Assembly (NCBI GenBank): GCA_025057315.1
Contig: JANWXW010000014.1
Span: 1 to 64,000 of the forward strand
Reading direction: 5' to 3'
From: Myxococcota bacterium
Lineage (GTDB): Bacteria > Myxococcota_A > Polyangia > Palsa-1104 > JAEUJZ01
Length of the DNA: 64,000 nt
Shown: one piece after another, positions 34,969 to 43,165 of the stretch
How the letters are laid out: each line of letters opens with the position of its first letter
Position numbering within the stretch: the first letter of the stretch is position 1
Program-made: the position numbers and the translations under genes
The notes under the pieces: model-generated
Database searches by the model: none
What the model was told of the DNA's origin: nothing
Seen by the model: only the letters and a program-made list of their open reading frames with translations

Positions 34969-37785
34969 ATGCACACAACGGATGTGCCTCGATCCGCGGC
35001 TCGAGCCGCGCTGGCCGGCGCGCTGGCCGGCGTGGCCCTGGGGATGTTGGATCTGCTGGCCGTTGCGCCTGCCTGCCGCTCGCTAGGGCAGGCAGCCCTC
35101 CTATGGGTGGCGGCCACCGGCGTGCTGGTGCCAGCCGGCTTGCTCGGGGGCCTGGTGCTGGACCGGGTTCCCCGGCTGCCCCGGATGGGGGGACCGACGG
35201 GCCTGCTGGTGGCACTGGCCCTGATGCTTTTCTTTGTCGATACGCGGGCTTACCGGCGGCTCTACCCTGGGGCGCACGCCCTGCTGCTGCTGGCCGAGGG
35301 GGCGCTGCTGTGGCTGGCGGCACGCCAGGGGCTGGGACCCTCCCTGCCACGGCGGCTCGGGCTGGCGCTGGCCGGGCTGTTGCCGGGGCTTGGCGCTGCC
35401 TCCTACAGCGTGCTGCGCCTGCAGCCGGAGGTGCGTTTTCTCGCGTACCAGGAGACCACCGCCGCACGCCAGGTGCTCTCGGCGCTGTCCTACCTCGTGC
35501 CACGACATCACCTGCCACCCCCACGGCCGCCGGCCCGAGCGGCCCTGCCCCAGCCCCCCCAGGTGGTCGCCGGGACGCCGACGCTGCACGACGCGCACGT
35601 GGTGCTGGTGACGGTTGATGCCCTGCGCGCCGACCGGCTGCGCCGGCAGCGAGCAGGCCGGCCACTGATGCCGGTGCTGTCGAGGCTTGCCGACACCGCT
35701 GTGTCCTTCGAGCGGGCCTATGCTGCCGCGCCGCACACCGCCTTCTCGCTCGGCTCGCTGATGACGGGTAGCCCGGTGCGGGCGTTGTCCGACCTGCGCG
35801 CACCCCTGCCCCGCACGCTGGCCGAACACCTGGAGGAGCAGGGGTACCGAACCAAGGCCCTGCTCCCGGACGGGTTGTTCTTCAACGGGCGGCGTGCCCT
35901 GGCACCCTATGTGGCCAGCCACTTTGGCTTCTCCCAGCACGTCTTGCACGATGGCAGCGCCGCCTCTGCTACAGCAGCCGCGCGGGCCTTTGTCGGCGAG
36001 ATCCGCGATCTGGGCGAGCCCCCGATGCTGCTGTGGGTGCATTACTTCGACCCGCACGAGCCCTACGAGCGGCGCGCTGAGCTGGACTTTGGTTCGAGCA
36101 GCGAGGACCGCTACGACGGCGAGGTGGCGACGGTGGATGCGGCGCTGGGCGAGCTTGTCTCGGCGCTGGACGGCCTGCTCCGTCCGGTGCTGCTCGTCGT
36201 GACGGCAGACCACGGAGAGGAGTTTAACGACCACGGTGGCTACTACCATGGCTCCTCGCTGTACGAGGAGCAGGTGCGGGTTCCGCTGCTGGTGCGCGCG
36301 CCGGGTCTGGTGCCCCGACGCGTCGATCGGGCGGTGGGGCTGGTGGATGTCGTCCCTACGCTGCTGTCGCTGCTGGCCGAGCCGCCGCTGCCAGGCGTGA
36401 CGGGCCGCGACCTTGGCCCCTTGCTCGTCGGCGCCGACCTCCCCGATGCTCCGGTGGTGTCAGAGGTGGACACCAAGCGCATGGTGGTTCGGGGCTGGCA
36501 CAAGCTCATCCACGACCAGCTGCGCGACACGTGGGAGCTGTATGACCTGGCCCAGGACCCGCGCGAGCGTAGGAACCTCTATGTCTTGCAGCCCGCCATC
36601 GCCGCCGAGCTCACGGCGGACCTCTACGACTGGCTGGACAGCATCCATCGTCAGGCGCGGGAACCGGTGGCCATCGCCCGTGGCCGCCTGGGGGACCGCC
36701 GCGCGGCACCCGACCTGGCGGCCCTGCTCAGCGACAGCACCCAGCCGCCCGAACAGCGGGCGGAGGCGGCACGGCTGCTCGGGGCCCTAGAGGCGAACGT
36801 AGGGCGCGAGGCGCTGGCCGGGGCCCTGAGCGATGCGCACGAGGCGGTGCGGATGGAGGCCGCGCTCAGTCTGGGATATCTGTTTGACCTGCGGGCCGTG
36901 CCGATGCTGGAGGAGGGGCTGTTGCGGCCAGCCTATCGTCACCGCGCCGGCGTGGTCCTGGGACGGCTCCGTCGCCCAGTGGCCGAGCCGGCGCTGCTGG
37001 AGGCCCTCGGCTCGGCCGTGCCCCTGCTCCGGCGGCAGGCCGCTGTCTACCTGGGACGGGTGGGGGGCGAGGCCGCCATCGCCCCGCTGCTGCGCGCCCG
37101 GGACGATGTGCATGCGGGCAAGGATGTCGCGTTGGCCCTGGGCCGCATTGGCGCGCGCATCGGAGCGGACCGGGTGCTGGCGCCGCTGCTGGCGTGGCTC
37201 GAGCGCGAGGAGCGCGACGATGTGGTGGCGGAGCTCTGCCATGGCCTCGCCGAGCTTGGCGATCGGCGCGCGGTGCCAGCGCTGCTGGAGGTGCTGCGCC
37301 GCAGCCCAGGGCAGTCCTGGGCCGGCGAGGCTCTGGTGCGCCTGGGGGCGTTGACCGATCCTGCTGGTCTGGTCGGTGGCTTGGATCTGGGACCGGAGAC
37401 GGTGCACCGCACGCGCGGGTTCTCCTCCTGCACCCGGCGTCAGGCCGCCAGCGAGGAGGAGCTGGGCGGTGGCACGTGCCAGCTCCTCGGCCCGGTGGGC
37501 CAGATGATCGTGTCTCTGGGGCCCCCCCGTCCGTCCTACCTCATGCTGCTTCGGCTGCAGCCCGGGGCCCTGGACCTGACGGAGACATCGCTCGTGCTGC
37601 ACATCAATGGTCGGCCCCTGGGGCCGCTGTCCATGCAGCCCGGATGGCAGGAAGTGGCCGTGCCGGTGCCAGGCCCGCTGCTCCGCCGGGGGGACAACCG
37701 CATCGATCTGCGCCTGCAGCCGCTCCCCCGCCAACGCGGCTCGGCCCTGCTCATCGTCGACCGGGTGCTGCTCGTGCCGCGCTAA
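34969..37785 (+). CDS. Membrane-anchored sulfatase-superfamily protein with HEAT-like repeats
   Basis: The 938-residue protein combines three parts. Residues 10-150 contain about five membrane segments. Residues 205-560 are an alkaline phosphatase/sulfatase fold, with metal-binding VTVDALRADRL at the start, a PHTAFSLGSLMTG segment at the usual nucleophile position (Ser, no CXPXR sulfatase cysteine signature) and VTADHGEEFNDHGGYYHG. Residues 575-800 are repeated helical pairs of HEAT type (SDAHEAVRMEAALSLGYL, AVPLLRRQAAVYLGRVGGEAA). The last 130 residues look like a beta-sandwich. A phosphotransferase or sulfatase acting outside the membrane is plausible; the substrate is unknown. Confidence 0.85.
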   Translation: MHTTDVPRSAARAALAGALAGVALGMLDLLAVAPACRSLGQAALLWVAATGVLVPAGLLGGLVLDRVPRLPRMGGPTGLLVALALMLFFVDTRAYRRLYPGAHALLLLAEGALLWLAARQGLGPSLPRRLGLALAGLLPGLGAASYSVLRLQPEVRFLAYQETTAARQVLSALSYLVPRHHLPPPRPPARAALPQPPQVVAGTPTLHDAHVVLVTVDALRADRLRRQRAGRPLMPVLSRLADTAVSFERAYAAAPHTAFSLGSLMTGSPVRALSDLRAPLPRTLAEHLEEQGYRTKALLPDGLFFNGRRALAPYVASHFGFSQHVLHDGSAASATAAARAFVGEIRDLGEPPMLLWVHYFDPHEPYERRAELDFGSSSEDRYDGEVATVDAALGELVSALDGLLRPVLLVVTADHGEEFNDHGGYYHGSSLYEEQVRVPLLVRAPGLVPRRVDRAVGLVDVVPTLLSLLAEPPLPGVTGRDLGPLLVGADLPDAPVVSEVDTKRMVVRGWHKLIHDQLRDTWELYDLAQDPRERRNLYVLQPAIAAELTADLYDWLDSIHRQAREPVAIARGRLGDRRAAPDLAALLSDSTQPPEQRAEAARLLGALEANVGREALAGALSDAHEAVRMEAALSLGYLFDLRAVPMLEEGLLRPAYRHRAGVVLGRLRRPVAEPALLEALGSAVPLLRRQAAVYLGRVGGEAAIAPLLRARDDVHAGKDVALALGRIGARIGADRVLAPLLAWLEREERDDVVAELCHGLAELGDRRAVPALLEVLRRSPGQSWAGEALVRLGALTDPAGLVGGLDLGPETVHRTRGFSSCTRRQAASEEELGGGTCQLLGPVGQMIVSLGPPRPSYLMLLRLQPGALDLTETSLVLHINGRPLGPLSMQPGWQEVAVPVPGPLLRRGDNRIDLRLQPLPRQRGSALLIVDRVLLVPR

Positions 37786-37810
37786 CCCCGGCGAGGGCTC
37801 CCTGCCCTGC

Positions 37811-38407
37811 TCAGGCGTTGTGCAGGCGTGGCTCCCTGGGCGTGGAGGCCAGCACCTGGGCCTCGTGCTCGGCGATTTCAGCGAGGCGGGCCCGGACGCG
37901 AGCAGCTGGAAGGAGATTCAGCGACAGGGCCAGCTCCAGGTAGGCCTGGTGGTGCCGCGCTTCCGCCTGGAGCAGGCCGCGGTAGAGCCGGCACAACTCC
38001 GGCTCCATCTGCCGCCTCTCCAGCGCCGCCGCCAGCAGCTGCATCCGCTCACAGCTCCGCGCCTCGATGAGGGCACAGCAGAGCAGCGTGTCCACTGCCT
38101 TGTGGGGTTCGCTGGTGCGGACGATGCGAACCAGGGCGCCGGCATAGGGGCTCGGCGGTAGGCGACGGAAGGCCAGGCCACGGGCGGACAGATGGGCAAG
38201 CACCTCTTCAAAATGGGCCAGCTCCTCGCGGGCGAGGCGGGACAAGGGGCCCATCAGCCCGGGGTGCTCGGGGTAGCGGAAGATGAGGCCCACCGCCGTC
38301 GCAGCGGCCCTCTTCTCACAGTGGGCATGGTCAAGCAGGATGTCGTTCAGGTTGGCCAGGGCACGGTCCACCCAGTCCGGGGCCGTCGGCACAGCCAGGT
38401 GGAGCAT
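37811..38407 (-). CDS. miaE: tRNA 2-methylthio-N6-isopentenyladenosine hydroxylase
   Basis: MiaE is a diiron monooxygenase that hydroxylates the isopentenyl group on A37 of certain tRNAs. The 198-residue all-helical protein has ferritin-like iron ligands: ANLNDILLDHAHCEKRAAATA, EELAHFEEVLAHL, LIEARSCERM and LLQAEARHHQAYLEL. The preferred ATG at 38407 has no ribosome binding site but is preceded by TTGTGC and TACAAT boxes 18 bp apart, so the mRNA may be almost leaderless. It converges on the sulfatase gene. Confidence 0.92.
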   Translation of the reverse strand: MLHLAVPTAPDWVDRALANLNDILLDHAHCEKRAAATAVGLIFRYPEHPGLMGPLSRLAREELAHFEEVLAHLSARGLAFRRLPPSPYAGALVRIVRTSEPHKAVDTLLCCALIEARSCERMQLLAAALERRQMEPELCRLYRGLLQAEARHHQAYLELALSLNLLPAARVRARLAEIAEHEAQVLASTPREPRLHNA

Positions 38408-38415
38408 AGAGGTGC

Positions 38416-38445
38416 ATTGTATGGGCAGCCCCAGCGCGGGCACAA
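38416..38445 (-). promoter_or_regulatory. miaE promoter, near-leaderless
   Basis: On the minus strand TTGTGC (38445-38440) and TACAAT (38421-38416) are 18 bp apart. The -10 box ends eight bases before the miaE ATG, leaving almost no 5' untranslated region. Confidence 0.55.
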
Positions 38446-38463
38446 CGCCCATAGGTCATGGCC

Positions 38464-38637
38464 CTACCGCGCGCTGGCAGCGCGGCGGCGCGCCAGGCGT
38501 CGGGCGCGGCGTCGGGTCCGGCTGGCCGCGGTCTGCGCCCGGCGTCGGATGCGACGGCGTCGCTTCGACAGAACATGTGCTACATGGGCCCGTGCGCGTC
38601 GATGAAGCTGTCTTTTGGATCGTCTGGGTTTGGCCAT
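38464..38637 (-). CDS. Possible 57-residue Arg-rich basic protein
   Basis: The frame encodes 57 residues, 23 of them arginine, for example SKRQLHRRARAHVAHVLSKR and RTRRRARRLARRR. It begins MAKPRRSKRQ and is preceded on the minus strand by GGAGGAG about a dozen bases upstream. It resembles DNA- or RNA-compacting basic peptides in composition only. Because GC-rich DNA readily generates Arg-rich frames, reality is uncertain. It lies between miaE and the divergent lipoprotein gene and could be co-transcribed with miaE. Confidence 0.4.
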   Translation of the reverse strand: MAKPRRSKRQLHRRARAHVAHVLSKRRRRIRRRAQTAASRTRRRARRLARRRAASAR

Positions 38638-38721
38638 GGTCTTGTCGTCTCCTCCAGTGGGAAGCAGCTGCCGGCTCGGAGCGAGGCTAGCGGAAGCCGC
38701 TTTGTCAGACAAGAGCGGGCC

Positions 38722-38750
38722 TTGCCCGGGACGTCGATGGCGTCTATCCT
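38722..38750 (+). promoter_or_regulatory. Leaderless-type promoter of the calcium-motif lipoprotein
   Basis: TTGCCC (38722-38727) and TATCCT (38745-38750) are 17 bp apart, and the -10 box ends six bases before the ATG at 38757. There is no ribosome binding site, so transcription should begin at or next to the start codon. Confidence 0.6.
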
Positions 38751-38756
38751 CCCCTT

Positions 38757-39506
38757 ATGTGGATCTGCATCTTGGCCCCGGCCGGCATGCTGGGTTTTCT
38801 CCTTCTGAGCGCCTGCGCCGGTCCCCAGAAATCCGCGCAGCACAAGGCCGGCGGCCGGCAGCTGCAACACGACGAGTCCCGCTGCGAGCGCAAGGGCAAG
38901 CGGGTCGAAGAACTGGACGTCAACGGCGACGGCAAGCCCGACGTCTGGAAGGTCTATGCTCAGGCCGTCGAGGCAGGCACCCAGCTGAGCGTGCTGTCGT
39001 GCAAGGAAATCGACTTTAACCACGACGGCCGCAAAGATGCATGGATCCACTATGAGACAAGCGGCCAGAAGAGCCGCGAGGAGTTTGACCTCGACTTCGA
39101 CGGCCGGATCGATCTGTGGGTCGCCTACCAGAATGGCCGCCGGATCCGGCAGGAAATGGACACCAACTTCGACGGGCAGCCGGATCTGTTCAAGTACTAC
39201 GAGGGCGATCGGCTGGCGCGCATCGAACGCAGCTCCCGTCACGATGGCCGCATCGACATCTGGGAGTACTATGAGGGCGACCGGCTTGACCGCATCGGAT
39301 ATGATACGACCGGCTCCGGCAAGCCGGAGCGCTGGGACCGCGCTCCCGAGGATACCATGCCGGCGGAGCCTCCGCTCACGCCCCAGAGTCCGCCGCCCAC
39401 GGAGGCCTCTACCTCCCGGGTCGAGCCGCCCCCACCCGAGAAGCCGGCCGAGGTCCAACCGCAGCCGGACAAACCTGCCAGGGGGCGCAGAAACAAGGGC
39501 AAGTAA
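38757..39506 (+). CDS. Lipoprotein with repeated DXDXDG calcium-binding-like motifs
   Basis: The 249-residue protein has a lipoprotein signal with lipobox LLSAC. Its core (about 48-195) is a tandem series of roughly 25-residue repeats each centred on an EF-hand-like loop: DVNGDGKPDVW, DFNHDGRKDAW, DLDFDGRIDLW, DTNFDGQPDLF, a degenerate SRHDGRIDIW and DTTGSGKPERW. A Pro/Glu-rich tail and basic end follow. The protein is probably an outer-membrane-attached calcium-binding beta structure; its role is unknown. apaG starts five bases after its stop, so they form an operon. Confidence 0.88.
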   Translation: MWICILAPAGMLGFLLLSACAGPQKSAQHKAGGRQLQHDESRCERKGKRVEELDVNGDGKPDVWKVYAQAVEAGTQLSVLSCKEIDFNHDGRKDAWIHYETSGQKSREEFDLDFDGRIDLWVAYQNGRRIRQEMDTNFDGQPDLFKYYEGDRLARIERSSRHDGRIDIWEYYEGDRLDRIGYDTTGSGKPERWDRAPEDTMPAEPPLTPQSPPPTEASTSRVEPPPPEKPAEVQPQPDKPARGRRNKGK

Positions 39507-39511
39507 CCCCC

Positions 39512-39895
39512 ATGTCCGATACCACCACCGAGGGCATCCGGGTTCGGGTCCAGTGTCGCTATGCGCCTGAGCGATCCCAGCCGGCCCACAGCCGCTACTT
39601 CTTTGTCTACACAGTCACCATCACCAACGAAGGGTCGGAGCCGGCGCAGCTTAAGACCCGTCACTGGATCATCACTGACAGCAACCAGCGCGTGGAGGAG
39701 GTCCGCGGCCCCGGCGTTGTCGGGGAGACGCCTACGCTTCGCCCCGGCCAAAGCTTTACCTACTCCAGCGGCTGTCTGTTGCGCACGCCGTACGGCACGA
39801 TGCACGGCAGCTACCAGATGGTTCGCCCCGATGGGCGCATGTTCGACGCGGTGATCGCGCCGTTTGTGCTGGCCGTGCCGCACGCTATCAATTAA
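39512..39895 (+). CDS. apaG: ApaG-domain protein
   Basis: The 127-residue protein is a full-length ApaG: GIRVRVQCRYAPERSQPAHSRYFFVYTVTITN, RHWIITDSNQRVEEVRGPGVVGE and the closing YGTMHGSYQMVRPDG. ApaG has a fibronectin type III-like fold; a function linked to Ap4A metabolism was suggested from genetics, but the activity is not settled. It sits five bases after the lipoprotein gene and is followed by a GC-rich hairpin. Confidence 0.95.
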   Translation: MSDTTTEGIRVRVQCRYAPERSQPAHSRYFFVYTVTITNEGSEPAQLKTRHWIITDSNQRVEEVRGPGVVGETPTLRPGQSFTYSSGCLLRTPYGTMHGSYQMVRPDGRMFDAVIAPFVLAVPHAIN

Positions 39896-39898
39896 AGA

Positions 39899-39927
39899 GC
39901 CTGCCGCCCAGCTCTCAGGGGGCAGGC
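39899..39927. terminator. Hairpin between convergent apaG and UPF0158 genes
   Basis: GCCTGCC (39899-39905) pairs with GGCAGGC (39921-39927), and inner CCC/GGG bases can add to the stem. It lies between two convergent stop codons, a usual place for a shared terminator, though no T-run is present. Confidence 0.5.
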
Positions 39928-39932
39928 GGAGG

Positions 39933-40589
39933 TCATGCTGCGGTGCGTTTGTGGCCTCCCCCCCGAAGGCGATTCAGCTCGGCCACGCCTCGCTCCTTGA
40001 GGAAGTCCAAAAAGGCAATGGCAGCAGGCAACTCCACCGCCGGGATCTGCTCGATGAGCTCCCGCGCTTGCCGCCGCAGCATCTCCCCTGGACCCTCGGC
40101 ACTGACCGCGGGGCGCTCGGCGACCACCTCCAACTCCGGCGGCCGCTCCACCTCCCCCCAGGGGGGGGGGTCGCGCGCCTGGATGCCCTCTCGCTTGAGC
40201 CACTCCTGCATGTGCCAGTGGAGCAGGTCCGCCCGATAGGCGAACCATCGCTCTCGCTCCGATGGATAATTGAGCAGCACGTCCTTGAACCGGCGGAAGG
40301 CCCCCTTGCCATCGATGCTGATGCTCAGCCGCTCGCGCAGTGCCTCGTCGGCCACCGAGGCCACAAAGCGTTCCATCCAGCGGTACTGCTCTCGCGAGGA
40401 GGCAGGCTCGATGCGAATGAAGATGTCTCCGCCACTGGCCACCATCCCCCGCATGGCATGTGCATCGGGGTTGCTGTCCACGATGGTCACGACCTCACCC
40501 GTGCGGGAATCGAGGTAACTCTCCGTGTCGGGCGCGTTGCGCTCGAAGGCGGTTTCAAGTTCGGCCCAGCGAATGGGAATCACTCGCAT
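39933..40589 (-). CDS. UPF0158-family protein
   Basis: The 218-residue protein shows the family pattern as I recall it: [30 protein letters not shown] at the N-terminus, [23 protein letters not shown] and the highly conserved [16 protein letters not shown] with a following aromatic RERWFAYR. The function is unknown. Residues 145-175 form a Pro/Glu linker to a short helical C-terminal piece ([19 protein letters not shown]). Converges on apaG. Confidence 0.8.
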   Translation of the reverse strand: MRVIPIRWAELETAFERNAPDTESYLDSRTGEVVTIVDSNPDAHAMRGMVASGGDIFIRIEPASSREQYRWMERFVASVADEALRERLSISIDGKGAFRRFKDVLLNYPSERERWFAYRADLLHWHMQEWLKREGIQARDPPPWGEVERPPELEVVAERPAVSAEGPGEMLRRQARELIEQIPAVELPAAIAFLDFLKERGVAELNRLRGGGHKRTAA

Positions 40590-41283
40590 CTGCCACCATC
40601 CGGGGGTCTCGGAGCGCCCGGCGGTCGGGGCGCTGGACCACGCACGTAAGATACACTAACAACCCTATTCTACGGTAGCTTGTCGACAACCGAGCCTGCC
40701 ATGGAGCAGCAGACCCGGTCCAATCCAGACAGCCTAGCAGGCCACGGCTCCCTCGTCGCGCTCGGGTCAACCACGGCCGGTCTCCAGCTCCGCCTGAGCC
40801 AGAGCAGGGGCCACCACGCTGGCTGTATCTAGCCCACCCGGGTTGTCTTCTGGCACGATCCGAATGAACCCCTGGCTGGCCCCCGGCCCCCGTCCGGACC
40901 GCGGCGACTGACTCCTCTGGCGGAGGAGGCCCAATCCGGGCAGCCAGAGCCCGTCATCCCATGGACCCGGCTCCACCTTGCTCTGGCGCCCTGCACCCGG
41001 CGGACATCTGGCAGGGCAGCCGGCCTTGTGCGTCAGAGGGCATGCCATCCCCACGTTGCCTCACCGCCAGCCCGATGCGGCTAGAGACCTCCACCTGCTC
41101 GCCAGATGCGCAGCAGCAAGCGACCCCACTCGCTCTACCATGCACCCCCATCGTGTGCAACTCGCGCAGCCCGGGCATTTGCTGTACGCAAAGCAACCAC
41201 TTGTCCACCATGAGCAAACAACGAACAAGAGTCAGCAGGCCCCTCTCGGACGGCCATGCGCCACCTGCGGATGCCCATCCTGC
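40590..41283. other. 694-bp intergenic stretch, nothing certain
   Basis: No recognisable gene, RNA or mobile element was found. Two overlapping minus-strand frames (around 40767-41054 and 40954-41217) read somewhat protein-like when joined by a frameshift, for example QVEVSSRIGLAVRQR and GFIRIVPEDNPGG, which could be the remains of a decayed gene. The region is less regular in GC than the flanking genes. Confidence 0.4.
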
Positions 41284-42114
41284 TCAGAAAATGCGCCGGT
41301 GCCGCAGGGCCGGCAGCTCTTGCCGGATTCGCTCCAGACGCCCCATGTCGAGCTCGGCCACCGCCACCCCCTCGCCATCGGGGCAGTCGACCAACACCGT
41401 ACCCCAGGGGTCCACAATCAGGCTATGGCCATAACTGGTCCGGTTGCCACCGTGCCGCCCCTGCTGCGCCGCGGCCAGCACGTAGCACTGGTTCTCGATG
41501 GCGCGGGCGCGCACAAGCAGATGCCAGTGGTCCTTGCCGGTGTGCAGCGTGAAAGCAGAAGGTACGATTAACATGCGCGCCCCGCGGCGCACCAGCCGTC
41601 GGTACAGCTCCGGGAAGCGCACATCATAGCAAATCGACAGTCCCACCACGCCCCAAGGCGTCTCGGCCAGGCCCTCCTGCTCGGGATCTCCCCCCGCCAC
41701 CCGGGCCGACTCACGCAGCACCGTGCCATCGGCCAGATCGACGTCAAAGAGATGGATCTTGCGGTAGACGGCGCCGATTGTGCCATCGGGCCGCAGGTAA
41801 ATGCAGGTGTTGTAGACTCTGGTCGGGTCGGGCCCACGCTCGGGCAGGCCCCCCAGGAACAGGTGCAGGCCGTGGGTACGGGCCACCTGCTGCATACGGC
41901 GCAGAATGCCGCCCCGGCCGCCCCCCTCCAGGTCTTCGGCATAGGACAGCTTCTCCTCCTCAGAGGGAGTCAGCAGGGCGAAGTTCTCCGGCAGCACCAC
42001 GAGGTCGGCGCCACGAGCCCGGGCCCGCGCACACAGCTGGGCAGCGCGGTCGAGGTTGCGCTCCACCTCGGCGGTAGAGGTCATCTGGACGACAGCGGCC
42101 AAAAGGGTGAGCAT
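41284..42114 (-). CDS. Nitrilase-superfamily amidase (Nit1 / deaminated glutathione amidase type)
   Basis: The 276-residue carbon-nitrogen hydrolase has the complete Glu-Lys-Cys triad: the glutamate of VVLPENFAL, the lysine of YRKIHLFDVD and the cysteine of GLSICYDVRFPELYR. This last motif is typical of the Nit1/Nit2 branch, which clears deaminated glutathione or omega-amides. A TAGCCT box ends exactly six bases before the ATG and there is no ribosome binding site, suggesting leaderless translation. It diverges from nadK. Confidence 0.92.
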   Translation of the reverse strand: MLTLLAAVVQMTSTAEVERNLDRAAQLCARARARGADLVVLPENFALLTPSEEEKLSYAEDLEGGGRGGILRRMQQVARTHGLHLFLGGLPERGPDPTRVYNTCIYLRPDGTIGAVYRKIHLFDVDLADGTVLRESARVAGGDPEQEGLAETPWGVVGLSICYDVRFPELYRRLVRRGARMLIVPSAFTLHTGKDHWHLLVRARAIENQCYVLAAAQQGRHGGNRTSYGHSLIVDPWGTVLVDCPDGEGVAVAELDMGRLERIRQELPALRHRRIF

Positions 42115-42267
42115 GCCTGAAGGCTAGCATGGTCGAGCGGGCGGGAATGGAGCGGTAGACAGATGGGTCAGTGAACATGCATGGATCCGGGGGCTCAGGC
42201 TTAGAAGACGGCTGGCCGCAGGACGTTCGGCCAGCGTAGGATAGAGGATGCAAGGAGTGCCCATCCC

Positions 42268-43146
42268 ATGAGCGCGGTTGCCTTCCTGCTGAAGCGGAAC
42301 GAGCCGCAGGCCGCCGTGCTGTGCCAGCGCCTGGTGCAAGTGGTGCGGGCCCGGGGACTGCGCGAGCTGGTGGTCCGCGACCAGGCGGAGCCGCCCGAGG
42401 GGGTGGAGCTCGTCGCCGAGGATCGCATCCCCCAGGATGTGCGGCTGATGGTGGTTCTGGGCGGAGACGGCACGCTGCTCTACGCGGCCGGTCTGGTCTG
42501 CAGCATGGGTGTGCCCATCTTGGGCGTGAACCTGGGACACCTGGGTTTTCTGAGCGCCTGCTCCCCCGACCGCGCGGTGGAGGCACTGCAGGCAGCGCTC
42601 GACGGGCACCTGCCCATCGAGGAGCGCCAGCGTCTGCTGTGTCGCGTGCACCGCGGCGGCCCAGCGCAGGATGGCGAGGCAGGCCTCGTCGAGTCCCATG
42701 AGGCTGTCAATGACATCGTGCTCAACCAGCCGGCCAAGGCACGCCTGCTCGAACTGGATGCCTTCATAGACGGGCACTGGGTGGCGACTTACCAGGCGGA
42801 CGGGCTGATCGTCTCGACGCCGACTGGCTCCACAGCCTACAACCTCGCCGCAGGAGGACCGCTGCTGCTGCCGGAGACGCAGAGCATGGTGCTCACCCCC
42901 ATCTGCCCCCACGCACTGACGGCGCGTCCGGTGGTGGCACCGCTGTCCTCGAACATCGAGGTGCGGCCGGGGCGGAGCTGCGAGCGGCTGCTGCTAACCG
43001 TGGACGGACAGTGGGAGGTCAGGCTGCAGCGGGGCGATACGGTGCGGATCGGCCGCGCGAGCGCACCGCTGCGGATCTTTCGTGCGCCGGAGCGCACCTT
43101 CTTCGACCTGCTTCGGACCAAGCTCCACTGGGGCGTGCGCGAGTAG
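42268..43146 (+). CDS. nadK: NAD kinase
   Basis: NAD kinase makes NADP from NAD and ATP and is essential in most bacteria. The 292-residue protein contains the GGDGT nucleotide-binding motif (in LMVVLGGDGTLLYAAG), GVNLGHLGFLS, EAVNDIVLN and ADGLIVSTPTGSTAYNLAAGGP, followed by the beta-sandwich ending RLQRGDTVRIGRAS. An insertion of about ten residues (RGGPAQDGEAGL) precedes the NEXXND-type motif. An AAGGAG box lies eight bases before the ATG. Convergent with the PYROXD2-like pair. Confidence 0.96.
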   Translation: MSAVAFLLKRNEPQAAVLCQRLVQVVRARGLRELVVRDQAEPPEGVELVAEDRIPQDVRLMVVLGGDGTLLYAAGLVCSMGVPILGVNLGHLGFLSACSPDRAVEALQAALDGHLPIEERQRLLCRVHRGGPAQDGEAGLVESHEAVNDIVLNQPAKARLLELDAFIDGHWVATYQADGLIVSTPTGSTAYNLAAGGPLLLPETQSMVLTPICPHALTARPVVAPLSSNIEVRPGRSCERLLLTVDGQWEVRLQRGDTVRIGRASAPLRIFRAPERTFFDLLRTKLHWGVRE

Positions 43147-43165
43147 CCGCCACGGCCCCAAGCCC

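Noticed and set aside
38464..38637. tRNA or small RNA gene in the miaE-lipoprotein gap
   Set aside because: No cloverleaf or conserved T-arm sequence could be drawn; repetitive CGC/CGG triplets explain the base pattern.
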